A stretch of 64,000 nt of DNA from CADEDV01 sp964596345. GTDB lineage: Bacteria; Bacteroidota; Bacteroidia; Chitinophagales; Chitinophagaceae. The notes beneath the pieces are model-generated. The model was given only the letters and a program-made list of their open reading frames with translations. It was not told the origin of the DNA and ran no database searches. A program made the translations under genes and the position numbers. Location: the NCBI GenBank assembly GCA_964596345.1, contig CAZQSZ010000002.1, forward strand, positions 620,001 through 684,000, read 5' to 3'. Below are positions 55,374-64,000 of this stretch, piece after piece. Within the stretch, counting starts at the first letter, position 1. Each line of letters opens with the position of its first letter.

Positions 55374-56672
55374 TTAGTGAGGGTTACTCATATTGTTATT
55401 ATTCTTAATCCCGTTTGAAAGCAGCTTGTTTAAGCGGCTCCAGTTGGTTTGAGCTACCATCGGTACCACCAGGAGGGGAATAATAATGCTCCGGTAGCGG
55501 ACAATGGCTCCCAGGTTATTGACACTAAAGCCGATGGCCAGGAGCATGGAGATAGAGAAGAAGATACAGAACCAGGTAAAATTATTGGACTGTATGGTTT
55601 TGTACCGGAAGACAAGAAATGTGATGAAGAGAATCAATAAGAGCATGATCTCAGCCGCCGCCGCTAAAGAGAGGATATGCCGCACATCACTCGGGTAGGG
55701 CCTGATCGTGGAGATGGTAAAGGCCTGCGGAATGCTTTTCATAAAACTTCCTATTGTCGGTTCCAGTTCTTTGATCGGTACCGAAGCATTGCCTTCGAGT
55801 TTCAGAAATTCTTTCTGTTTATTGACCACTGCCTGCGGAAAATCAAGTTGCGGACTGATATAACGGATACTGAAAAACAGTATAACAAATAACACATACA
55901 GGGAAGTAAAAATGGCTAATCCCTTTTTAGGCCAACGGGAAGCCAGTAACCAGGCAAACACAGCCGGAATAATGATCACCAGGATATAATTTCTCAGCAA
56001 CAGTAACAGGAATAATCCTAACAAAGTACCTGCGATCCTTTTGATACCAAACCTGTTTTCTTTTAAACCAAAGTAAACATGATACACCACGAGGCTGATG
56101 CCAACAAATATCAACCCGTCCTTATGAATGCCGCTTGTCCAGTAAAGCAAGGAAGGAACAAGAAAAGTGGCCAGCAATACGGGTAATTTTTTGGAAGGGA
56201 ATGCATCGGCCATCACCCGGTAGATAGCCACCGGCCCAAATAAGGATAAGAAGGAAAACAGGATCACATTGACATAATAATAACCGAAACTAAAAATGTC
56301 AAACACCGACATGACCTTGATAAAAACATTTCCTTTCAGATCATTCCAGTAGGAATCGCTGGCACCGAAAAATTGCTGGAAACTGTCACCCTCGTAAGGA
56401 TTATAGAACAGGTTGGTGAAATACTCTCCCGGGTGCTGCAACAACAGGTTATATTCCTGGATACCGTAGGTATGATAGGCCCAGGTGTCCGACATCTTGG
56501 CCAGGCCGCCATAATAAAGACCTATCCAACCGTAAAAAATACCGGCCATTACTTTCAGCAAAAAAACAATGATGAGCTGTGACTGGGTTAAACCCGACCT
56601 TTTGAAAAAAGGGATCCGGGAGGCAAGCCAGGCAAAGAAAACGAGGTAAAGAATAAACAGCAGGTACTCCAA
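55374..56672 (-). CDS. Polytopic membrane protein of unknown function
   Basis: 432 residues with around ten predicted membrane helices (for example 3-20, 32-52, 130-150, 164-177, 190-205, 215-240, 245-270, 345-370, 380-400). Conserved-looking loops include SDTWAYHTYGIQEYN near the N-terminus, YWTSGIHKDGLIFVGIS and the charged loop before VRHILSL. The layout resembles O-antigen polymerases or glycosyltransferases that use polyprenyl-linked sugars, but no family motif is certain. It is a single gene, minus strand, between GSII and purL, with its start 23 bases before the frame upstream of purL. Confidence 0.6.
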   Translation of the reverse strand: MEYLLFILYLVFFAWLASRIPFFKRSGLTQSQLIIVFLLKVMAGIFYGWIGLYYGGLAKMSDTWAYHTYGIQEYNLLLQHPGEYFTNLFYNPYEGDSFQQFFGASDSYWNDLKGNVFIKVMSVFDIFSFGYYYVNVILFSFLSLFGPVAIYRVMADAFPSKKLPVLLATFLVPSLLYWTSGIHKDGLIFVGISLVVYHVYFGLKENRFGIKRIAGTLLGLFLLLLLRNYILVIIIPAVFAWLLASRWPKKGLAIFTSLYVLFVILFFSIRYISPQLDFPQAVVNKQKEFLKLEGNASVPIKELEPTIGSFMKSIPQAFTISTIRPYPSDVRHILSLAAAAEIMLLLILFITFLVFRYKTIQSNNFTWFCIFFSISMLLAIGFSVNNLGAIVRYRSIIIPLLVVPMVAQTNWSRLNKLLSNGIKNNNNMSNPH

Positions 56673-56875
56673 ACAGTTACAGCTTTAATTAATCGTTGCA
56701 AAATAGCCATTATTGCCGTGCACAGGGCTTTGGCTACCAACTATTTTTAACCGTAAAAAATAATTTTATTCATAAAAAGTTGACAACTTGTTGTAGCTGC
56801 CTTCCCGCTGAGTTTGTAATTTCGCCACTTCTATTCATTCCCCAAAATCACGGTCAGCCCGGTAAATTAAAACAG

Positions 56876-59107
56876 ATGGAAGTAACGCTTAAAACAGCAC
56901 AGCAATTACGGTTAACAGAAGGCGAATTTGAACTGATCAAAGAAAGACTGGGAAGAATGCCCAACTTCAATGAGCTCTGTGCTTTTTCCGGGATGTGGAG
57001 TGAGCATTGCAGTTATAAGAACTCTATCAAATGGCTGAAAACATTGCCCCGTGAAGGTGGAAGAATGCTGGTGAAAGCCGGCGAGGAAAATGCAGGTTTG
57101 ATGGATATTGGTGATGGATTGGGTGTGGTCTTTAAAATCGAATCACATAATCACCCTTCCGCTATCGAACCGTTCCAGGGTGCTGCAACCGGTGTGGGCG
57201 GCATTCACCGTGATATTTTTACCATGGGTGCAAGACCGATCGCCTCCCTGAATTCACTGCGCTTCGGAAAATTAGAAGAAGATAAAACTCAGCATTTGCT
57301 TGCAGGTGTGGTGCATGGTATTGGTCATTATGGAAATTGTTTTGGTGTGCCTACCGTGGGCGGTGAGATCTATTTTGATCCCTGTTATCATACCAACCCG
57401 TTGGTGAATGCCATGAGTGTGGGTATTGTAAAAGCAGGTGAAACCGTTTCAGCAACGGCTGAAGGCGTTGGTAATCCCGTGATGTTCGTCGGCAGTGCAA
57501 CAGGTAAAGACGGAATTGGCGGTGCCTCCTTTGCTTCTGCGGATATCACGGCTGAAAGTGCACAGGACCTTCCTGCCGTGCAGGTGGGTGATCCTTTCCA
57601 GGAAAAGAAATTGTTAGAAGCATGTCTCGAAGTCATTCAAACCGGTGCAGTAGTTGGGATGCAGGATATGGGTGCCGCCGGTATCATTTGTTCCACTTCT
57701 GAAATGAGTGCCAAAGGGCAATCGGGTATGCGGATCGACCTGGATAAAGTACCCACCCGTCAAAAAAATATGAAAGCCTGGGAACTCTTATTAAGTGAAA
57801 GCCAGGAAAGAATGTTACTCGTGGCTAAGAAAGGAAGAGAAGCCGAAGTGCAGGCGGTCTTTGATAAATGGGATCTTCCCTGTTCGGTGATTGGTGAAGT
57901 AACCGGTGATGGCATTCTTAACTTTTATATGCATGGCGAATTAGAAGCTTCATTGCCTGCGCATGATTTGGTACTGGGAGGCGGTGCGCCGCAATACGAC
58001 AGGGAATACAAAGAGCCAGCTTATTTTGAAAAGATCAAACAGTTTGATGTTTCCAAAGTGCCTGTACCGGCTGATCTGAAAGCAGTGGCGGAGCAGCTCA
58101 TCAAATTACCTTCCATTGCTTCCAAACGCTGGATCTATACGCAATACGACAGCATGGTGGGAACCGTGAATACATCCACCAATGAACCAACCGATGCTCC
58201 ATTGGTATTAGTAAAAGGAACCACCAAAGGATTAGCCGTTACAACAGACTGTAACAGCCGTTATGTCTTTGCTGACCCTTATAAAGGAACGATGATCGCT
58301 GTCAGTGAAGCGGCCCGGAATATTGTGTGCAGTGGTGGTCAGCCCCTGGGTGTTACCAACTGCCTCAACTTTGGTAATCCGTACGACCCGGAAGTCTATT
58401 ACCAGTTTGTACATGCCATCAAAGGAATGGGAGAGGCCTGCCGAAAATTTGATACACCTGTTACCGGTGGTAATGTAAGTTTCTACAATCAAAACCCGGA
58501 TGGCCCGGTAAACCCGACACCTACCATTGGTATGGTGGGATTGCTGGAAGATATCAGCGATAAGATGACATTGGATTTCAAAAATGAAGGCGATGTGATC
58601 TACCTGCTTGGAGTGATCAATAACGATATCAGCTGTTCAGAATACCTGCACCATATCAACGGGATTAAATATTCTGCGGCACCTTATTTTAATATTGATG
58701 AAGAATATGCCCTGCAGCAAAAGTTAACAGCGTTGATAAAAGACAAGAAAGTTCATTCGGCACATGACCTTAGTGAAGGAGGCTTGTTCGTAACATTATG
58801 TGAAGCCGGGTTCAACCGGGAGCTTGGTTTTTCGGTGCAAACCAAATCCGGCATCCGCAAAGATGCGTTCCTGTTTGGCGAGGCACAAAGCAGGGTGCTG
58901 GTGACAGTTCCGGTTACCCAAACAAAAGAATTTGAAGCGGCCATGGGGGACTTCCCTTGCGAAAAGATCGGCGTGGTATCCAGTGGTGAAGTGATCGTGG
59001 ACGGGGATTTCTGGGGAACCATCGACTGGTGGAAAGATGAATACGATAATGCCATTGAAAATTATTTATCCAAAGAAGAAGCAGGAGCGGCTTTGAGTTC
59101 CATCTGA
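56876..59107 (+). CDS. purL: Phosphoribosylformylglycinamidine synthase subunit PurL
   Basis: Fourth step of purine synthesis. From ATG 56876 (MEVTLKTAQQLRLTEGE) the protein is 743 residues, the short PurL that works with separate PurQ and PurS. Signatures: GMWSEHCSYKNS, KIESHNHPSAIEPFQGAATGVGGIHRD, VGSATGKDGIGGASFASADI, QDMGAAGIICSTSEM, HDLSEGGLFVTLCEAGF. An upstream TTG would add 60 residues without family support. A variant -7 box (TAATTTCG) lies near 56815. The small membrane protein follows after five bases. Confidence 0.97.
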   Translation: MEVTLKTAQQLRLTEGEFELIKERLGRMPNFNELCAFSGMWSEHCSYKNSIKWLKTLPREGGRMLVKAGEENAGLMDIGDGLGVVFKIESHNHPSAIEPFQGAATGVGGIHRDIFTMGARPIASLNSLRFGKLEEDKTQHLLAGVVHGIGHYGNCFGVPTVGGEIYFDPCYHTNPLVNAMSVGIVKAGETVSATAEGVGNPVMFVGSATGKDGIGGASFASADITAESAQDLPAVQVGDPFQEKKLLEACLEVIQTGAVVGMQDMGAAGIICSTSEMSAKGQSGMRIDLDKVPTRQKNMKAWELLLSESQERMLLVAKKGREAEVQAVFDKWDLPCSVIGEVTGDGILNFYMHGELEASLPAHDLVLGGGAPQYDREYKEPAYFEKIKQFDVSKVPVPADLKAVAEQLIKLPSIASKRWIYTQYDSMVGTVNTSTNEPTDAPLVLVKGTTKGLAVTTDCNSRYVFADPYKGTMIAVSEAARNIVCSGGQPLGVTNCLNFGNPYDPEVYYQFVHAIKGMGEACRKFDTPVTGGNVSFYNQNPDGPVNPTPTIGMVGLLEDISDKMTLDFKNEGDVIYLLGVINNDISCSEYLHHINGIKYSAAPYFNIDEEYALQQKLTALIKDKKVHSAHDLSEGGLFVTLCEAGFNRELGFSVQTKSGIRKDAFLFGEAQSRVLVTVPVTQTKEFEAAMGDFPCEKIGVVSSGEVIVDGDFWGTIDWWKDEYDNAIENYLSKEEAGAALSSI

Positions 59108-59112
59108 TCACC

Positions 59113-59298
59113 ATGAACCGGTTTATTGATTTTATAACAGGTGGCTTTTTCAATTATATCGGGGCAGCCTGGCGTAAATTATTTTCCAAAGAAAAATTTT
59201 CGGTGCTGGTAGAAGAAAATCTCAGCAACAGTACCGGGATGCTGATCATGACCGTTTTGTTGTTCCTTTTTTTTGCCTTCATCAAATACTTACTTTAA
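59113..59298 (+). CDS. Small membrane protein
   Basis: 61 residues: an amphipathic N-terminus (MNRFIDFITGGFFNYIGAAWRKLFSKEKFSVLVEE, two segments) and one C-terminal membrane helix (about 42-60). No family recognised. It lies between purL and hldD with gaps of five and ten bases, so all three are likely co-transcribed; its length and position make it a plausible real gene. Confidence 0.7.
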   Translation: MNRFIDFITGGFFNYIGAAWRKLFSKEKFSVLVEENLSNSTGMLIMTVLLFLFFAFIKYLL

Positions 59299-59308
59299 GT
59301 TCAGCTAC

Positions 59309-60295
59309 ATGGATCGTCAACCAGTTATTTTACTTACCGGAGCAGCAGGATTTATCGGCAGCTATATGCTGGGTTACCTGAATAAGAAAGGATACAGCAA
59401 TATCATCATCGTCGATGATTTCAGCGAAGAAGATAAGTGGTTCAACTTCGACAGCAAATCATTTATGGCCAAAGTGGAACGGGAAGAATTGTTCAGCTGG
59501 TTACAGTCCACCGGTCAGCAGATTGATGCAGTTTATCACCTTGGTGCAAGAACAGATACAACTGAATTTGATTATTCCATTCATGAAAGACTGAATGTGC
59601 AGTATTCAAAAGATATCTGGAACTATTGCGTAAAGAACAATATTCCCTTACTCTATGCTTCTTCAGCAGCTACCTATGGCAGTGGTGAACTGGGATATAA
59701 AGATGATCATGCCATTGTAAACCAATTGCAACCGCTCAATCCTTACGGTGTATCCAAAAATGAATTTGATAAGTGGGTCCTTCGACAAGCTCAGGACGAG
59801 CAGCCTCCGTTTTGGGCCGGTGTGAAATTCTTCAATGTTTATGGCCCCAATGAATACCATAAAGGAAGAATGGCCAGTGTGATCTTTCATGCCTATAATC
59901 AAATAAAGAAAACGGGGAAGGTGAAATTGTTCCGTTCGCATAAGCCCGAATTCAAAGACGGCGAACAACTCCGTGATTTTATTTACGTGGAAGATGTGGC
60001 AGCCGTTTGTTACTGGCTGATGGAAAATAAACCCGCACCCGGTTTATACAATGTGGGCACGGGGAAAGCAAGGACCTTTAACGACCAGGTCACTGCTATT
60101 TTTACCAGCCTGGGATTAAAACCACAAATTGAATATATCGATACACCGGAAGATATCCGGGACAAGTATCAATACTTCACCGAAGCGGATATGAGCAAAC
60201 TGCATACTGCCGGTTATAACCAACCTTTCTTTTCCCTGGAAGCCGGTGTAAAAGAGTATGTGACCAACTACCTGCAGCGAAAGGCTTATTACTAA
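59309..60295 (+). CDS. hldD: ADP-L-glycero-D-manno-heptose 6-epimerase
   Basis: Makes ADP-L-glycero-D-manno-heptose for lipopolysaccharide core. 328 residues from ATG 59309 (MDRQPVILLTGAAGFIGSYML); the frame is open further upstream inside the small membrane gene. Signatures: TGAAGFIG, FDSKSF, YHLGARTDTTEFD, YASSAATYG, NPYGVSKNEFDKWV with catalytic Y and K, FFNVYGPNEYHKGRMASV, RDFIYVEDVAAV. A short repeat is inserted in frame just after NEFDKWV (VLRQAQDEQPP), in a loop next to the active site. Confidence 0.95.
   Translation: MDRQPVILLTGAAGFIGSYMLGYLNKKGYSNIIIVDDFSEEDKWFNFDSKSFMAKVEREELFSWLQSTGQQIDAVYHLGARTDTTEFDYSIHERLNVQYSKDIWNYCVKNNIPLLYASSAATYGSGELGYKDDHAIVNQLQPLNPYGVSKNEFDKWVLRQAQDEQPPFWAGVKFFNVYGPNEYHKGRMASVIFHAYNQIKKTGKVKLFRSHKPEFKDGEQLRDFIYVEDVAAVCYWLMENKPAPGLYNVGTGKARTFNDQVTAIFTSLGLKPQIEYIDTPEDIRDKYQYFTEADMSKLHTAGYNQPFFSLEAGVKEYVTNYLQRKAYY
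59777..59796 (+). repeat. Short dispersed repeat inserted in hldD
   Basis: GTCCTTCGACAAGCTCAGGA, a well-known repeat sequence in many genomes, whose frames give peptides such as RQAQDE (sense) and LSLSKD (antisense). Here it is inside the epimerase reading frame without disrupting it. A copy with three differences is at 5750-5769 in reverse orientation. Confidence 0.75.
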
Positions 60296-60364
60296 AAGAA
60301 AAGAGCATACCGGTTTCCCGGCATACTCCTTCTTCTGTATTCGCAACAACAATGAAAAGAAAAA

Positions 60365-60952
60365 TTATTTCTTTGGCGTTACCACGGCATCAATAACATG
60401 TGTCACCCCATTGCTGGAGATCACATCAGGAATGGTTACGGTGGCACCATCGATCATCACTTTACCATCTTTGATGGATACGGTCAGTTCTGCACCCTGT
60501 ACGGTTTTGATCTTTTGCCCGTCTTTCAGGTCAGCTGCTTTGAACGCACCTGCTACCACATGATACGTAAGGATACTGGTAAGATCACCTTTCATTTCCG
60601 GCTTCAGCAGGTTGTCAACAGTACCGGCAGGTAATTTTGCAAAGGCTTCGTTCGTTGGCGCAAATACAGTGAAAGGACCTACGCCTTTTAATGTTTCCAC
60701 CAAACCGGCTGCTTTCACAGCGGCTACTAACGTAGTGTGGTCAGCAGACGCAGCTGCATTATCCACGATATCCTTAGAAGGTACCATATTGGCACCACCC
60801 ACCATCACACCGGCTTCTTCCATCGGTTTGGCTTCAGTGGTGGCAGCAACAGTGTCAGCCGTTTTTTCTCCTTCGGCTTCATTATTACAGGCGGTAAATA
60901 CAAATGCAGAGAGGCAGGTTGCTGCCACTACAGAAAAAAATCTTTTTTGCAT
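60365..60952 (-). CDS. Fasciclin domain lipoprotein
   Basis: 195 residues. The N-terminus (MQKRFFSVVAATCLSAFVFTAC) ends in a lipobox, so it is a lipoprotein, followed by a charged linker (NNEAEGEKTADTVAATTEAKP). The fasciclin (FAS1) domain covers about 60-195: FTVFAPTNEAFAKLPAGTVDNLL, LTYHVVAGAFKAADLKDGQ and NGVTHVIDAVVTPK. Adhesion or a structural role is known for the family; the partner is unknown. Confidence 0.94.
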   Translation of the reverse strand: MQKRFFSVVAATCLSAFVFTACNNEAEGEKTADTVAATTEAKPMEEAGVMVGGANMVPSKDIVDNAAASADHTTLVAAVKAAGLVETLKGVGPFTVFAPTNEAFAKLPAGTVDNLLKPEMKGDLTSILTYHVVAGAFKAADLKDGQKIKTVQGAELTVSIKDGKVMIDGATVTIPDVISSNGVTHVIDAVVTPKK

Positions 60953-61128
60953 GATGATTATTTTTTTTGGTTTTATAGATGTAAAACAACAGGTACGGGG
61001 AACAAGTGTTCGCAGATTGCAGAATAAAAAAAATATTCCTGTTTTTGTTTATACTGTATGACCGTTTGTTATTCAATGATTCAACAGGAAGGTTGCGGCG
61101 GGACCTGTATCTTTACAAAAAATGATAT

Positions 61129-61926
61129 ATGAGTAAGAAGATCGCCATTATCGGCGGGGGCAACCTGGGTGCATCCATTGCAGACGGACTGATCATGAGT
61201 GAATTCAGCCGGCCGGTGGAACTGTCCATCACCCGCCGCCATTTATCCGCCCTCAGCCGTTTTGCAGAGCGGGGCTGCAGTGTGCACAGTGATAACAAAA
61301 AAGCAGTAAAAGAAAGCGAAGTGATCATCCTCGCCGTGAAGCCGTATAACTATGCTGATATTATTAAAGAGATCAAACCGGTGCTGGACCCGAAAAAACA
61401 TATCGTGGTATCGGTGATCACCGGTGCCTGGATCGAGCAATTGCAAAATGCCATCGGCAAACCGGTGCCGGTGATCAGGGCCATGCCGAATACCGCTATT
61501 GCCATCCAGCAAAGTATGACCTGTCTTGCACATGCAGGAGCCAGTGCCAAACAATTAGATTATATCGTACAGTTGTTTGACCAGCTCGGCCGCACCGTGA
61601 TGATCGACGAGAAACTGATGGATGCAGCCACCGTACTGGGTGCCTGCGGCACAGCCTATGCCATGCGGTATATCCGGGCCAATATACAGGGCGGTATTGA
61701 AATTGGTTTTGATGCGGCCACGGCCACCCTTATTGCTGCACAAACAGTGAAAGGCGCCGCCCAATTATTATTGGACAAAGGAGCACACCCGGAACAGGAA
61801 ATTGATAAAGTGACCACACCAAAAGGCTGCACCATTGCAGGATTGAATGAAATGGAACACCAGGGCTTCAGCTCCTCGCTGATCCGCGGCCTCGTGGCGA
61901 GTTATAATAAGATAGCGAAGGATTGA
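61129..61926 (+). CDS. proC: Pyrroline-5-carboxylate reductase
   Basis: Last step of proline synthesis. 265 residues, normal length. Signatures: the Rossmann motif IAIIGGGNLGASIADGL near the N-terminus, VIILAVKPYNYADIIKEI, PVIRAMPNTAIAIQQSMTC, and the C-terminal PGGCT-like region TTPKGCTIAGLNEMEHQGFSS. Single gene; a near-consensus -7 box TATCTTTA stands 15 bases upstream. Confidence 0.97.
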   Translation: MSKKIAIIGGGNLGASIADGLIMSEFSRPVELSITRRHLSALSRFAERGCSVHSDNKKAVKESEVIILAVKPYNYADIIKEIKPVLDPKKHIVVSVITGAWIEQLQNAIGKPVPVIRAMPNTAIAIQQSMTCLAHAGASAKQLDYIVQLFDQLGRTVMIDEKLMDAATVLGACGTAYAMRYIRANIQGGIEIGFDAATATLIAAQTVKGAAQLLLDKGAHPEQEIDKVTTPKGCTIAGLNEMEHQGFSSSLIRGLVASYNKIAKD

Positions 61927-61933
61927 GGGGCGC

Positions 61934-62062
61934 AGTCCATAGACCATAGTCAATAGACCATCGAAGTGAACTACAGAGGTGGAGATATTATAGCTGTGAA
62001 CAGGAAGGAGAATATAGTCCATAGACCATGGTTGTGGACTACAGGGGAGGTGATACTACAGT
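61934..62062. repeat. Direct repeats downstream of proC
   Basis: AGTCCATAGACCAT occurs at 61934-61947 and 62016-62029 (82 bases apart); AATAGACCAT occurs again at 61952-61961. The sequences after each copy are also alike (a GTGnACTACAG motif with a GAGGT, then a TACAG or TAGCTG run), so an imperfect tandem repeat of about 80 bp is likely. The 219-bp gap contains no gene. Confidence 0.6.
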
Positions 62063-62145
62063 TACAAAGCTGGAAGTTTTGTAGAGCTGAGAAATGTATC
62101 ATTTTAAACGAATGTAAAGGAGAAGACAGAAAGCAGCGGAGGAAA

Positions 62146-63936
62146 TTATATATGCTTCATCCTAACATACAACTCAAAGCCTTGTCCGGGTGAAGAATGG
62201 ATCGAAACTTCCCCGTTAAAAAGAGAAGCCCTTGCTTTGATATTCATAAGCCCGATACCTGCGGTTTTTTTTGACATGTCAAAGCCTGCTCCATTATCTT
62301 TTATTGACAGTGATAAGTTCTCATTATCCAGAACAATTTTCAGCAATACATGAGAGGCTTTTGAGTATTTAAGAATATTATTGAACTGCTCCTGGATAAT
62401 GCGATAGACAGTAAGCCTGAGCTTTTCAGAAAGCTTCTCCTCATCCAGCCCGGTAGTTTCAATAGTAATCTTTATTCCGCTGGCACCCGTTGTGTTGGAG
62501 ATAAGGGTTTCAATGGCCTCCTTCAGGGTGGTTTTATCCATGAACGGAGCAATCATCGAATGTGACAAATTTCTGATCTCAGTAATCGCAGACCAAATCA
62601 TCTGGTTTGTTTGTTGCAGGTATGAAAAGCCCGATTCAGAAATGTCATTTTTTTTGACCATTGAAAGAAACAGGCGGCTGCTGACGAGTATCTGCTGGAT
62701 ATTATCATGCAATTCACGGCCGATTTCCTGGCGTTCGTTTTCTTCTGCCGATATAACAGCATTGGTGATCTTCAATTGCCTTTCCAGTCTCTCTCTTTCA
62801 AGCTGGTCTTCTAACAGCTTTCTTTCCGTGATATCTGTACAGGCAAGCACAAGACCAAATATGTCGTTGTCATCGTTGGGAATAGGAAAAAGTCTTATAT
62901 CATACCATAAGGAGGATTTATTTTCAAGATCATACCTGGTTTCAAACGTTATCTGTTCTCCTTTGACAGCTCTCTGCACCCTGTCTGCAAAAAGGACTTT
63001 CCTGTCTGCTGTAAGAAAATCATGAATATTGTCTCCTGTTTTCAGATCCCAGTAAAATACCTTTCTGACAAAATCGGCTGCCCGGTGGTTAAAAAGAAGT
63101 ATTGACAAGTCGGATTCAAGTAATAGGTAAGCCGTATCCGTAGTTTCAAATATTGTGCGGAGTTTGGCTTCAGTTCTTAGCAGTGTATCCTGGGTAACTT
63201 TATGCTGTTCTATCTCCTTTGTCAATTTTGCATTGATAACAGTAAGTTCTTTTGTACGTTCTGCTACTTTATCTTCCAGTTTTCTTTTTTCCAGCGCCAG
63301 TTGTGATTTTGTTTGTTTAATGGCCGGTACTTCCACAATTTCCCAATCGCCTTTTCTTTTTGTCACAGCTATCTCGTGTACCTGCGATACGTCAAATACA
63401 GCATGCGCATCACATTTGTGAAGCGGGTAGGTACAAAGAACGATCATGCGCTGATCTTTGAGGCTGTTATTCAGGTTTCGTTCATAGTCTATAAAATTTT
63501 TCCAAACGTCCCGGTCTAACCAGGCCTCGTTACCGCTTACACGCATTCCGTCAAATCCACTATTCAATGATTTTGCAAGCTTTTGATACCAGCCATTGAT
63601 AACAATGTCCGGTACAAATGTATTATCCTTCAAGTACCATTCAGCATGGGAAAGTATTACGATTTGTTCCTTTTTTTCATATGCATCAAAATCATGAATT
63701 TCCTTTTGTAATGCTTCGGTAGCAAGTGCCACAGTGATAGGATCTGAGGTTATCCAGAGACAAAATTCATTATTGGTTAATCCGGCTTTGAAGTAAGGAA
63801 CGAGTATTTGTAAAAGGTCTTCTCCTGATTCAAAAAAATTGCAAAAATGAGAGCCCCAGGGTAGTTCTCCGATTATTTCTAACCCGGAATTTCTAAGCCC
63901 GGGTAAAGAGCCGTGGCCAGGTAAATCGTTGGGCAT
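62146..63936 (-). CDS. Sensor histidine kinase: MEDS-PAS-HisKA_3
   Basis: 596 residues, no signal peptide, cytoplasmic. The N-terminal 190 residues form a MEDS/DcmR-like sensory domain (WGSHFCNFFESGEDLLQILVPYFKAGLTNNEFCLWITSD, two segments), which in other bacteria binds volatile organics or related ligands. A coiled coil (about 210-250) leads to a PAS domain (about 255-370; AYLLLESDLSILLFN, LVLACTDITERKLLE) and a kinase with acceptor His410 in GRELHDNIQQIL, plus an HATPase (KDNGAGFD, GIGLMNIKARA). No response regulator is adjacent in the window, so it is an orphan or its partner lies beyond 64,000. Confidence 0.9.
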   Translation of the reverse strand: MPNDLPGHGSLPGLRNSGLEIIGELPWGSHFCNFFESGEDLLQILVPYFKAGLTNNEFCLWITSDPITVALATEALQKEIHDFDAYEKKEQIVILSHAEWYLKDNTFVPDIVINGWYQKLAKSLNSGFDGMRVSGNEAWLDRDVWKNFIDYERNLNNSLKDQRMIVLCTYPLHKCDAHAVFDVSQVHEIAVTKRKGDWEIVEVPAIKQTKSQLALEKRKLEDKVAERTKELTVINAKLTKEIEQHKVTQDTLLRTEAKLRTIFETTDTAYLLLESDLSILLFNHRAADFVRKVFYWDLKTGDNIHDFLTADRKVLFADRVQRAVKGEQITFETRYDLENKSSLWYDIRLFPIPNDDNDIFGLVLACTDITERKLLEDQLERERLERQLKITNAVISAEENERQEIGRELHDNIQQILVSSRLFLSMVKKNDISESGFSYLQQTNQMIWSAITEIRNLSHSMIAPFMDKTTLKEAIETLISNTTGASGIKITIETTGLDEEKLSEKLRLTVYRIIQEQFNNILKYSKASHVLLKIVLDNENLSLSIKDNGAGFDMSKKTAGIGLMNIKARASLFNGEVSIHSSPGQGFELYVRMKHI

Positions 63937-64000
63937 AAGAAGAACATTTGTTTAAATATACTATTTCTTTACCGGCAAGACGGGCTTTAATTTTCTTTGC

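Noticed and set aside
61934..62062. CRISPR array
   Set aside because: Only two to three imperfect copies, no regular spacers and no cas genes.

Overview
The window is a chromosomal segment of a Bacteroidota bacterium, most likely of the family Chitinophagaceae. Evidence: a Por/T9SS C-terminal sorting domain, Y_Y_Y/reg_prop sensor kinases, LytTR regulators, a type III glutamine synthetase, few Shine-Dalgarno sequences, and promoters of the Bacteroidota form TTG-N19/20-TAnnTTTG. The species cannot be named from the sequence. Apart from one tRNA-Asp, no RNA genes, prophage, IS element or CRISPR array was found.

Positions 1-19,010 are mostly housekeeping: a partial M1 peptidase, a sugar transferase coupled to a Gfo/Idh oxidoreductase, an L,D-transpeptidase-like protein, tRNA-Asp, accA, dapA with a CBM48-esterase, RNase Z with a STAS protein, clpC, cmk, a K+ channel, an FKBP, a thioesterase, an exonuclease/GIY-YIG fusion, an rRNA methyltransferase and a lipase.

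Positions 19,120-45,410 are an accessory region of sensors and exported surface proteins. Three two-component systems lie among five 'GIGT' fibre-like proteins (one broken by a 1-bp frameshift), two BNR-type beta-propeller proteins, a protein with a dockerin-like C-terminus and a T9SS cargo protein. The order kinase-NarL regulator-fibre occurs twice, and a fibre gene precedes a propeller gene twice. The second regulator and the two fibre genes after it share a 20-bp element ending on the -33 box; the first fibre gene has the same promoter geometry and part of the motif. This looks like a signal-controlled, partly duplicated surface-fibre system and is the most interesting part of the window.

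Positions 45,540-64,000 return to core functions: mdh, a TlpA-like protein, efp (with an unusual tip loop carrying Arg32), accB-accC, a lipoprotein, an M19 dipeptidase, tandem type III and type II glutamine synthetases, a polytopic membrane protein, purL, hldD (with a short repeat inserted in frame), a fasciclin lipoprotein, proC and a MEDS-PAS histidine kinase.
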